Source of the DNA: Solibaculum mannosilyticum
Lineage (GTDB): Bacteria > Bacillota > Clostridia > Oscillospirales > Acutalibacteraceae
Direction: 5' to 3'
Length of the DNA: 64,000 nucleotides
NCBI RefSeq assembly: GCF_015140235.1
Contig: NZ_AP023321.1
Coordinates: 1,850,501 to 1,914,500 of the forward strand
A model generated the notes under the pieces. It did no database searches. It was not told where the DNA came from and saw nothing but the letters and a program-made list of their open reading frames with translations. This document shows positions 1 to 6,790 of this stretch, one piece after another. How positions within the stretch are numbered: position 1 is the stretch's first letter; each line of letters opens with the position of its first letter. A program made the translations under genes and the position numbers.

Positions 1-980
1 CGCATTCCGTCCGAACCGTCGGCCAAAGCCGCTCCTCCATGAGAGAGGGCGATGAGCTTTACCAATGCCAACCCTACCCCGCTTCCCGAATGGTCTACGC
101 CGTCGGGATGATAGGAATAAAAGGGTTCAAAGATGCGGGCGGTGTGCAGAGGGGAAAGTCCGGGACCGTCGTCGGACACCGTCAAAAAGGCCATGGCGTC
201 CCGGACGTGAAGAGAAAATCGGATCTGGTCCCCCCCATAACGGCAGGCGTTGTCCAGAAGATTGACCAGGGCCATGGATACGGAATCAGGATCAAAGGAT
301 ACGCACACCGGTTTTGCCGGGACATGAACCGACAATTGATATCCCATCGGACGCAAAAGACGTCCCGCAGCTTGACAAAAAGAGGATACATAACGGCCCA
401 AATCGGCGCAGACAAAGGATTCTATCACATGTCCTCCCAGATAGGAGGATAAAGCGTTTAAATTGGTCAGTTCCCGCAGGAGGCTATAACAGCTGTTTTC
501 AGCCGCACTGAGACAATAAGTGGATATCTGACCCTCTTCCGATTCCCTCCCCATCAGATGCAGGGCCGAAAAGCACACGGCCAACGGCGCCCGGAGCCGG
601 GCCGACAGGGGCTGCGGATCAAAAAGACGTTCCGGCAAGCTGCATGCGGCCGGCCATCCTTCGGAAAACAGAAGCAAAACCGAGGAAAGACGTCCTTCCT
701 CCAGCATAGGGATGAGATGCACGGTGCAGCTTGGAGAAGCCGGATGCCCGCAGGGAAGGGAAAGCTGATCCCCCTTTGTCAGGGCCTTGATGATATAAGC
801 CGGCTGGTTGGGCGACAACAGAGTAGGAATCCCATCCTTCAATCGCAAATAGGGAAAGCGGCGATCGGCCTCTTGATTCTCCCACAAAAGGGACAGATGT
901 TCATCAGCCTGGGCCGCCGGGATCGGCAAGGGTGAAAGAAGTTCCTGCCACGACGTTTCTTTTTCTTTGGTGAGCAACAT
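1..980 (-). CDS. histidine-kinase-like protein, C-terminus outside window
   Basis: 326 codons are visible from ATG at 980, preceded by GGAGGTGA; the 3' end lies beyond base 1. The C-terminal half is a HATPase_c domain: N-box with N240 and N244, G1 box DDGPG (270-274), F-box FEPF (284-287) and G2 box GSGVGLAL (299-306). Before it, residues 126-133 read SARLRAPL, which aligns with the dimerisation/phosphoacceptor motif SHELRTPL but has Ala127 where the phosphorylated His should be. No membrane segment or recognisable sensor domain is seen in the first 120 residues, so it looks cytosolic. It may bind ATP and act as a pseudokinase, phosphatase or anti-sigma-like partner rather than an autokinase; that is inference. 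The family assignment rests on the ATPase boxes and is firm. Confidence 0.8.
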   Translation of the reverse strand, partial: MLLTKEKETSWQELLSPLPIPAAQADEHLSLLWENQEADRRFPYLRLKDGIPTLLSPNQPAYIIKALTKGDQLSLPCGHPASPSCTVHLIPMLEEGRLSSVLLLFSEGWPAACSLPERLFDPQPLSARLRAPLAVCFSALHLMGRESEEGQISTYCLSAAENSCYSLLRELTNLNALSSYLGGHVIESFVCADLGRYVSSFCQAAGRLLRPMGYQLSVHVPAKPVCVSFDPDSVSMALVNLLDNACRYGGDQIRFSLHVRDAMAFLTVSDDGPGLSPLHTARIFEPFYSYHPDGVDHSGSGVGLALVKLIALSHGGAALADGSDGM

Positions 981-1088
981 AGGTTCACCTCCACCGGATA
1001 TTGTTTCCCAAACCATAACGCGGCAATCTGGATATTTGCGGCAGGAAAAAAGCCGTTTTTTTCCACAAAACAAGTCAGAAAATCCCTC

Positions 1089-1117
1089 TTGACAGAATTG
1101 TGCATACTGTATATACT
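1089..1117 (+). promoter_or_regulatory. sigma-A promoter of the GntR-ABC operon
   Basis: TTGACA (1089-1094), a 17-bp spacer and TATACT (1112-1117) form a near-consensus promoter about 25 bp upstream of the first gene of the operon. Confidence 0.85.
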
Positions 1118-1132
1118 GTTTATATACAGTAT
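1104..1132 (+). promoter_or_regulatory. perfect inverted repeat, likely GntR-family operator
   Basis: ATACTGTATATA (1104-1115) and TATATACAGTAT (1121-1132) are perfect 12-bp reverse complements separated by CTGTT. The left arm covers most of the -10 box and the right arm covers the expected transcription start. The placement fits autorepression by the regulator encoded immediately downstream. The palindrome is seen directly; the binding partner is inferred. Confidence 0.75.
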
Positions 1133-1141
1133 GGCTAGGAG

Positions 1142-1531
1142 GTGAGCCGTATCGATATTATTATCCGCAACACCAGCGGGCAACCCATTTACGATCAAAT
1201 TTATTCGCAGATCAAAGATTTGATCGTTTCCGGCCAGCTCAAAGAGGGGGAACCATTGCCCTCGATCCGGGCCCTGTCCAAGGACTTGCGCATCAGCGTC
1301 ATCACCACAAAACGGGCTTACGACGAGCTGGAAAAAGAGGGGTTTATCTACACTGTGGCTGCCAAGGGATGTTTCGTGGCCGAGAAAAATGTGGAGTTCA
1401 TCCGGGAGGAAAACCTCAAACGCATCGAGGATCTGATGCAGGAGATCGGCCGTCTGGCCGCCACATGCGGTTTGAAATCCCACGATTTGATTGAGATGTT
1501 CCGGCTTTTGGGGCTGGATGAGGAGGAGTAA
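1142..1531 (+). CDS. GntR-family transcriptional regulator, YtrA type
   Basis: 129-aa DNA-binding repressor. The N-terminal winged-helix domain (about residues 8-75) carries the typical GntR start 'QPIYDQIYSQIKDLI', the 'GEPLPSIRALS' turn and the 'TTKRAYDELEKEGFIY' recognition region. The short C-terminal helical tail lacks the large effector domain of FadR or HutC proteins, which is the YtrA pattern; YtrA-type proteins usually repress a linked ABC transporter operon. The start is uncertain: the GTG at 1142 overlaps the AGGAGGTGA ribosome binding site, so an ATC or ATT a few codons downstream (1151-1160) could be used. The stop is 3 bases before the ABC ATPase gene. Probable effectors (cell-envelope stress or antibiotics) are known for relatives but cannot be read here. 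Confidence 0.85.
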   Translation: MSRIDIIIRNTSGQPIYDQIYSQIKDLIVSGQLKEGEPLPSIRALSKDLRISVITTKRAYDELEKEGFIYTVAAKGCFVAEKNVEFIREENLKRIEDLMQEIGRLAATCGLKSHDLIEMFRLLGLDEEE

Positions 1532-1534
1532 GAG

Positions 1535-2377
1535 ATGAATGCATTGGAACTGCGAAATGTCTCCAAATCTTACGGGGACTTCGTCCTTAAGGATATCAGC
1601 TTTGTCCTGCCGTCGGGCTGCATTATGGGACTCATCGGGGAAAACGGGGCGGGAAAAAGCACCACCATCAAATTGATTCTGGACTGCATCCGCCGGGACA
1701 GCGGTGAAATCTTTGTGCTGGGCAAGGACAACCGCAAGGATTTTACCGCCGCCAAGGAGGATCTCGGCGTGGTGCTGGATGAAGCGTATTTCCCTGAAAG
1801 CATCACGGTCCGGCAGGTCAACGCCGTCATGCGTTATACCTATCGCCTCTGGAACGAACAGACGTACTTCTCTTACATCGGCCGCTTTTCCCTGCCGAAG
1901 GACAAATCCTTTCGGGAATTCTCCCGCGGCATGAAGATGAAATTGGCCATTGCTGTGGCGCTGTCCCACGAGGCAAAACTGCTCATCCTAGACGAGGCCA
2001 CCAGCGGATTGGATCCCATCGCTCGGGACGAGATCCTCGATGTTTTCCGGGAATACACCCGGGATGAACAGCATTCCATCCTCCTCTCCTCCCACATCAC
2101 CAGCGATTTGGAAAAGCTGTGTGATTACATCGCTTTTATCCACAAGGGGAACCTTCTCTTCTGCCAGGAAAAGGACCGCCTCCAGGAAAGCTATGGCGTG
2201 CTGCGGTGTTCCAAAGGGGAATTTGAAGCGCTGCGTAAGCAAGCTGTTTTAGGATACCGGGATTCTGGATACGGCATCGAGGCCCTTGTGGACCGCCGGG
2301 AAATTCCCGCCGGGATGAAGGTCGATTACGCTTCCATTGAGGAAATCATTGTGTTTTTGGCAAAGGGAGGGAACTAA
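1535..2377 (+). CDS. ABC transporter ATP-binding protein (YtrB-like)
   Basis: 280-aa cytoplasmic ATPase. Walker A is GENGAGKST (35-43), Walker B 'LLILDEATSGLD', and the switch His lies in 'LLSSHI'. The signature motif is the divergent FSRGM instead of LSGGQ, as in other YtrB/BcrA-like ATPases linked to GntR regulators. It should power the ABC-2 permease encoded next, which begins one base after its stop region. Relatives export antimicrobial peptides or contribute to envelope homeostasis; the substrate here is unknown. ATG at 1535 follows the GAGGAGG at the end of the regulator gene, implying translational coupling. Confidence 0.88.
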   Translation: MNALELRNVSKSYGDFVLKDISFVLPSGCIMGLIGENGAGKSTTIKLILDCIRRDSGEIFVLGKDNRKDFTAAKEDLGVVLDEAYFPESITVRQVNAVMRYTYRLWNEQTYFSYIGRFSLPKDKSFREFSRGMKMKLAIAVALSHEAKLLILDEATSGLDPIARDEILDVFREYTRDEQHSILLSSHITSDLEKLCDYIAFIHKGNLLFCQEKDRLQESYGVLRCSKGEFEALRKQAVLGYRDSGYGIEALVDRREIPAGMKVDYASIEEIIVFLAKGGN

Positions 2378-2378
2378 T

Positions 2379-3020
2379 ATGAAGGCGTTACTGCTGAAAG
2401 ATTGGTTTGTCATTTGGAAACAATGCCGCATTATGTTGCTGATCCCAATAGTATTTGCATTGATATCCGGGATGATGCCGGGGAGTGACGGCGATTTTTT
2501 CCGATTGTTTTCCGTCGTAATCCTTGCCATGTTTCCGATCACCGTCATAGGTCTGGATGAGCGGAATAAATGGGAAGTCTATGCAGCTACAATGCCCTAT
2601 TCTAAACAGGATATGGTACTGAGTAAATATGTTTTAGCTGTGATTGGCATTGTCACCGGCTGTGGACTGTCGGTGATAGCAACTGCATTTCTAAATCCAT
2701 CCGCAACTTCTTGGGCAGAGATGGCGCCTGTCCTTGTTACTATCTTCACTGTAGGATGTATCTATACTGCGTTTATTATGCCGGTTATCTTTCGATTCGG
2801 TGTGGAAAAGGGGCGGATGTGGTTTATCATTCTTGCCGTACTATTAGCCGGTGGCATTGGAGCTCTTAATACTATGGCCCAGGGACAAAATTCTGTGGTC
2901 TTTTCTTTTTTAAAATTTATTCAATCGTCTCTTCTGTGGCTTCCGGTTGCAGGGATTGTATTGCTGGCTTTGTCTGCACTTTTGTCCATCTCCATTTACA
3001 GCAAACGGGAATTTTCATAA
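2379..3020 (+). CDS. ABC-2 type permease
   Basis: 213-aa integral membrane protein with about six hydrophobic segments, of the ABC-2 permease class that pairs with YtrB-like ATPases. I take ATG at 2379, preceded by GGGAGG at 2365-2371; an upstream in-frame start at 2337 would lie inside the ATPase gene and has no ribosome site. The C-terminal 'SIYSKREFS' is typical for this family. Its base composition is visibly more AT-rich than both neighbours, which may mark separate acquisition or simply hydrophobic codon content. It should form the membrane channel of the GntR-regulated exporter. Confidence 0.82.
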   Translation: MKALLLKDWFVIWKQCRIMLLIPIVFALISGMMPGSDGDFFRLFSVVILAMFPITVIGLDERNKWEVYAATMPYSKQDMVLSKYVLAVIGIVTGCGLSVIATAFLNPSATSWAEMAPVLVTIFTVGCIYTAFIMPVIFRFGVEKGRMWFIILAVLLAGGIGALNTMAQGQNSVVFSFLKFIQSSLLWLPVAGIVLLALSALLSISIYSKREFS

Positions 3021-3042
3021 GAAGACTAGAATCCCTTCTCTG

Positions 3043-3080
3043 AAAAGCCTCTCCTGCATTTCGTGGGGGGAGGCTTTCCT
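3043..3080 (+). terminator. terminator of the GntR-ABC operon
   Basis: AAAGCCTCTCC pairs with GGGGAGGCTTT across an 11-base loop just after the permease stop. The T-run is short (TTTCCT), so efficiency is uncertain. Confidence 0.7.
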
Positions 3081-3095
3081 CTTATCAGCATCGAC

Positions 3096-3125
3096 TTGTT
3101 CTAGCATCCCATAACGTGGTATACT
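3096..3125 (+). promoter_or_regulatory. promoter of the methyltransferase gene
   Basis: TTGTTC (3096-3101), an 18-bp spacer and TATACT (3120-3125) with an upstream TG that makes an extended -10 (TGGTATACT). It lies 28 bp before the start codon. Confidence 0.65.
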
Positions 3126-3153
3126 CGGATGGACAGAAAGGAAGGCTTTTCTC

Positions 3154-3906
3154 ATGAAGGAAAATAAATACGATCAAGACAGCTTTTTTGAAAAATACAG
3201 CCAAATGACCCGTTCCCGATACGGCCTCTCTGGAGCGGGAGAATGGAGCGCCTTTCGGCAATTGCTGCCGGATTTCAAAGGCAAGCGCGTGCTGGATCTG
3301 GGATGTGGGTACGGTTGGCACTGCGCCTACGCCGTCGAACACGGGGCATCGTCGGTGTTGGGAATTGACCTCTCCCACAAGATGCTTCAGGTGGCCCGGG
3401 AGAAAAACAATGCCCCCTCTATCACCTACCGTCAATGCGCCATTGAGGATTTTAATCCTTTTCCCTCCAGCTTTGATGTAGTCATCAGTTCTCTCGCCTT
3501 TCACTATGTAAAGGACTGGGACGATGTTGTACGGCTGGTGCATCACAGTCTTGTGCCAAACGGACAATTTATCTTCTCTGTGGAGCATCCTGTATTCACG
3601 GCCGCCGGTTCTCAAGACTGGTTTTACAGGGACAATGGAGACATCGCCCACTTCCCCGTGGACAACTATTTTTATGAAGGAAAACGTCAGGCCGTCTTTT
3701 TGGGAGAAAGGGTGGTAAAATACCATCGTACATTGACCACCTATCTAGACTCTTTACTAAAACATGGATTTTTCATCCATGCCGTGGTGGAGCCCCAGCC
3801 GCCGGAAGATATGATGCATCTCGACGGTATGAAGGATGAGATGCGCAGGCCTATGATGATTTTGATCTCGGCTCAGAAGAATGACGCGGACAATGCTTCG
3901 GTTTGA
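3154..3906 (+). CDS. class I SAM-dependent methyltransferase
   Basis: 250-aa cytosolic enzyme with a Rossmann-fold methyltransferase core. Motif I is VLDLGCGYG (46-54), the acidic ribose-binding end of strand 2 is in 'VLGIDLS', and the motif around 'DVVISSLAFHYVKDW' matches Methyltransf_11/25-type proteins. ATG at 3154 follows AAGGAAGG. The substrate cannot be told; small-molecule or ubiquinone/tellurite-type annotations often given to such proteins are not supported by the sequence. It sits alone between two operons with its own promoter, and its stop codon overlaps the -35 box of the next operon. Confidence 0.85.
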   Translation: MKENKYDQDSFFEKYSQMTRSRYGLSGAGEWSAFRQLLPDFKGKRVLDLGCGYGWHCAYAVEHGASSVLGIDLSHKMLQVAREKNNAPSITYRQCAIEDFNPFPSSFDVVISSLAFHYVKDWDDVVRLVHHSLVPNGQFIFSVEHPVFTAAGSQDWFYRDNGDIAHFPVDNYFYEGKRQAVFLGERVVKYHRTLTTYLDSLLKHGFFIHAVVEPQPPEDMMHLDGMKDEMRRPMMILISAQKNDADNASV

Positions 3907-3932
3907 CAATCCTTGTCCCCCGCTTTTATAAT
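3902..3932 (+). promoter_or_regulatory. promoter of the two-component operon
   Basis: TTGACA (3902-3907, overlapping the methyltransferase TGA) and TATAAT (3927-3932) are both consensus, but the spacer is 19 bp, longer than ideal. It lies 60 bp before the response regulator. Confidence 0.6.
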
Positions 3933-3991
3933 GACTTTATGTGGAAGACGCCGCTCAATTGGCTGCGGCAAGGGAAGGAGTTTTTCTCGCT

Positions 3992-4663
3992 ATGGAACAT
4001 ATTTTATTGGTGGAGGACGACTGTGCTCTGGCTATGGGATTGGTCTATTCCATCCAGCAGGAAGGGTTTGAAGTCACCCACTGTCCTGATGCGAAGTCGG
4101 CCCGGGAGGCCTTTGCCTCTTCCCCATTCGACCTGGCGCTTTTGGACGTCATGCTCCCGGATGGAAACGGGTTTGACCTTTGCCGCCGATTTCACAGCAG
4201 CTGTCCCGTCATCCTGTTGACCGCTTGCGACGAGGAGGTCAACGTGGTGATGGGATTGGATGGCGGCGCAGACGATTATATCACCAAACCCTTCCGCGTC
4301 CGGGAATTGATCTCCCGGATGCGGGCGGTACTGCGCCGGTGCAAATCCACCGACGACACCTTAAAAGCCGGCGCTCTCACTTTGCATCCCGAACACAGCT
4401 GTGTCACACTGAAGGGGCAATCCATCCCCCTCACCGCCATGGAACTGCGCCTGTTGTCCCATCTGATGCGCAACAAAGGCCAGACGTTGACTCGTACACA
4501 GCTGTTGGACAAGCTGTGGGACAACAGGGGGGAATTCGTGGACGACAATACCCTTTCGGTCAACATCCGCCGTCTGCGGGAGAAGCTGGAGGAAAATCCC
4601 AACCAGCCTCAGACCATCCTGACCGTGCGGGGTGTGGGATATCGACTGGAGGCATCGGAATGA
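3992..4663 (+). CDS. OmpR-family response regulator
   Basis: 223-aa cytosolic regulator. The receiver domain (1-115) has the acidic pair E8/D9-D10, phosphoacceptor D52 ('LLDVMLPDG') and K99 in 'YITKPF'. The OmpR/PhoB winged helix (about 125-220) ends in 'TVRGVGYRLE'. ATG at 3992 is preferred because GGAAGGAG lies upstream and the protein then begins 'MEHILLVEDD'; a longer in-frame start at 3941 has no support. The gene overlaps the kinase gene by 4 bases (ATGA), so the two are surely co-translated. It probably activates the downstream ABC genes through the 11-bp direct repeats at 6030-6062; this is inference from position. Confidence 0.92.
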   Translation: MEHILLVEDDCALAMGLVYSIQQEGFEVTHCPDAKSAREAFASSPFDLALLDVMLPDGNGFDLCRRFHSSCPVILLTACDEEVNVVMGLDGGADDYITKPFRVRELISRMRAVLRRCKSTDDTLKAGALTLHPEHSCVTLKGQSIPLTAMELRLLSHLMRNKGQTLTRTQLLDKLWDNRGEFVDDNTLSVNIRRLREKLEENPNQPQTILTVRGVGYRLEASE

Positions 4664-5901
4664 ATCAGAGTCTCAAAAATCCCCAGATGAAAAAGACGCT
4701 GATCCGCATCACGCTCTGGATGCTTTTGGCGACGGTGGCCGGATGTATTCTTTTCGTCGGACTCTCTAAATTGCAGGCGGCTCAAATGATGCGTCAAAAC
4801 ATCGCCATGGCTGGACGCATGTCCACAGAAGACGACGCGCAAAATATCGCCAAGCTGTTTACCGATCCTATCTCCGAGCAGGACTATGAGGCGGGCAAAG
4901 CCCTTCTTTCCCCTTACGGCGTCAATGTGGAAATGGATCCCTCCCTCTATCAGCCCTATCAGTCCCTTTTGATGCAGCAGCTGATCGGCTTCTGCTTTCT
5001 GATGCTCGTTTTGTGGGGAATTGTCATGCTCTGCTGCTTGCGCGGGATGCACGGCATCTTTTCTCAGATCCGTTCGCTGTCTTCCCGCGTCCGTCAGGCG
5101 GCAGACGGCAATCCAAAAATGCTTCCCGCCATCAATGAGGGGGATATGCAGTCTCTGGAAAACTCCATCAATCTCCTGGTGGAGCGTTCCGGCTTCGGTA
5201 TGGAATCCCTTCAGGCCGACAAGATGTTTTTAAAAAATCTGCTGTCGGATATCTCCCATCAGCTCAAAACGCCGCTGGCCGCTTTGCAGCTCTACAGCGA
5301 CCTGATGCTGGATCATCCCGATATGGAACCGGCTCAGCGGGAGGAATTTTTACAGCAGTCCTCACAACAGCTTGCCCGCATCGATTGGCTCATCCAAGGC
5401 ATGCTCAAGATGGCCAGGCTGGAATCGGGGTCCATTTTGATGCAGCGCAAACCCACCTCGTTGTCGTCGGTGGCGCTGTCGGCCATGTCCCCCTTCCAAG
5501 CTATGGCCGATCTGAAAAAGGTTTCACTCGTCTCCCAGATCCCCGATGCCATCTCTCTCAACATCGACGCCGAGTGGACGGCTGAGGCTCTGGGAAACCT
5601 CATCAAAAATGCGTTGGAACATTCCCACCAGGGCGGCCACATCCGTTTAACCGCCAAGGATACCGCTATGACGGTACAGCTCTCGGTCATCGACGACGGC
5701 GAGGGGATGGAATCCACGGAGCTTCCCTATATCTTTGAACGGTTTTATCGCAAGCAAAGCCAAGTCAAATCCTCCAGCGTGGGCATCGGTCTCTCTTTGG
5801 CCAAGGCCATCCTGGCGGAAAACGACGCTGATATTTACGTCAAGAGCGCACCGGGCCACGGTTCGGAATTCGTCATTACATTTTTGAAAAAGTCATTTTA
5901 A
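4660..5901 (+). CDS. sensor histidine kinase
   Basis: 413-aa membrane kinase, partner of the preceding regulator. TM1 spans about 14-35 and TM2 about 106-127, enclosing a short extracytoplasmic loop of about 70 residues. A HAMP-like linker leads to the DHp helix with phosphoacceptor H200 in 'SDISHQLKTPLA'. HATPase boxes are N313/N317, DDGEG (345-349), 'IFERFYR' and 'SVGIGLSLAK'. The 573-codon open frame extends far upstream, but the true start is ATG at 4660 overlapping the regulator stop. Systems of this shape next to MacB/FtsX transporters usually respond to envelope-active peptides, often sensed with the transporter; the signal here is unknown. Confidence 0.92.
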   Translation: MNQSLKNPQMKKTLIRITLWMLLATVAGCILFVGLSKLQAAQMMRQNIAMAGRMSTEDDAQNIAKLFTDPISEQDYEAGKALLSPYGVNVEMDPSLYQPYQSLLMQQLIGFCFLMLVLWGIVMLCCLRGMHGIFSQIRSLSSRVRQAADGNPKMLPAINEGDMQSLENSINLLVERSGFGMESLQADKMFLKNLLSDISHQLKTPLAALQLYSDLMLDHPDMEPAQREEFLQQSSQQLARIDWLIQGMLKMARLESGSILMQRKPTSLSSVALSAMSPFQAMADLKKVSLVSQIPDAISLNIDAEWTAEALGNLIKNALEHSHQGGHIRLTAKDTAMTVQLSVIDDGEGMESTELPYIFERFYRKQSQVKSSSVGIGLSLAKAILAENDADIYVKSAPGHGSEFVITFLKKSF

Positions 5902-5939
5902 TAGGGCTGTTTCCTCGGATAAGAGCGTGGGAAAATTGC

Positions 5940-5970
5940 AAAAGGATCGCTTATCAGCCGATCCTTTTTT
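5940..5970 (+). terminator. terminator of the two-component operon
   Basis: AAAAGGATCG (5940-5949) pairs with CGATCCTTTT (5959-5968) and runs into six T. It separates the kinase from the ABC genes, implying that these have their own promoter. Confidence 0.85.
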
Positions 5971-6029
5971 CTTTGATTGCTATGTCTTTTTTGCAGGGAT
6001 TTTGACGATTCTTTTGTTCTTACAAAACT

Positions 6030-6062
6030 GTCATGTGACCGTCATGTGAACGTAAGGTGTCT
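6030..6062 (+). promoter_or_regulatory. three tandem 11-bp repeats, likely response-regulator site
   Basis: GTCATGTGACC (6030-6040), GTCATGTGAAC (6041-6051) and GTAAGGTGTCT (6052-6062) follow with an 11-bp, one-helical-turn period. A weak -10 (CATACT, 6067-6072) lies immediately downstream and no consensus -35 is present, as expected for an activator-dependent promoter. OmpR-type regulators bind such direct repeats. The regulator at 3992 is the natural candidate. Confidence 0.7.
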
Positions 6063-6103
6063 ATGGCATACTGCTGTTTGTAATCAATCAATGAGGAGGA
6101 ATT

Positions 6104-6787
6104 ATGAGAATGGAACCCATTGTAGTAGTAAAAGATCTCTGCAAGGTTTATGGAAAAGGTCCCATGGCGGTCAACGCCTTACAGCACGTCAATCTACAGG
6201 TGGAAAAAGGGGAATTTGTGGCCATCACCGGAGCATCCGGCAGCGGCAAATCCACTTTGCTCCACATGCTGGGCGCGGTGGATCGTCCCACCTCCGGATC
6301 GGTGGTCGTGGACGGCGTGGACGTCTTCTCCAAAAAAGAAGGGGAATTGGCCGTCTTCCGCCGCCGCAAAGTGGGCTTTGTCTTCCAGTTTTATAATTTA
6401 ATCCCCGTCCTCACCGCAGAGGAAAACATCACCCTCCCCGTCATGCTGGACGGACAAAATGTGGACAAAGAGCTTTTAGAAGAAATCTTATCTTCTTTGG
6501 GGCTATCCGATCGCCGGCAGCATCTGCCCAGCCAGCTTTCCGGAGGTCAGCAACAGCGCGTCTCCATCGGACGGGCGCTCATTTACCGGCCTTCCATCCT
6601 GCTGGCCGACGAACCCACCGGCAATCTGGATACCCAAAACAGCCGGGAAATTTTATCCCTTTTGAAATCCTCCGTCCGCAAGTACGGACAGACCTTGATT
6701 CTAATCACCCACGATATGTCCATCGCCTCCCAGGCCGACCGTGTCATCGTCATGGAGGATGGCCGAATCCGCAGCGAGGAGGCGTAA
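6104..6787 (+). CDS. MacB-type ABC transporter ATPase
   Basis: 227-aa cytoplasmic ATPase of the MacB/LolD/BceA group. Walker A is GASGSGKST (43-51), Q-loop 'FVFQFYNLIPVLTAEENI', signature 'LSGGQQQR', Walker B 'ILLADEPTGNLD' and H-loop 'LITHD'. The full signature and the 'EPTGNLD' box are characteristic of this group. ATG at 6104 follows GAGGAGGAATT. The permease starts 3 bases after its stop. With it, the ATPase should drive mechanotransmission or peptide removal at the membrane rather than classical import. Confidence 0.92.
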   Translation: MRMEPIVVVKDLCKVYGKGPMAVNALQHVNLQVEKGEFVAITGASGSGKSTLLHMLGAVDRPTSGSVVVDGVDVFSKKEGELAVFRRRKVGFVFQFYNLIPVLTAEENITLPVMLDGQNVDKELLEEILSSLGLSDRRQHLPSQLSGGQQQRVSIGRALIYRPSILLADEPTGNLDTQNSREILSLLKSSVRKYGQTLILITHDMSIASQADRVIVMEDGRIRSEEA

Positions 6788-6790
6788 TCG

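Noticed and set aside
839-1969. A 376-codon minus-strand frame
   Set aside because: It crosses the promoter and the GntR and ABC genes in antisense and overlaps the kinase-like gene in another frame; its product matches no family.
4180-4659. Upstream extension of the kinase frame (4180-4659)
   Set aside because: It overlaps the response regulator in another frame. The kinase start at 4660 with ATGA overlap explains everything.
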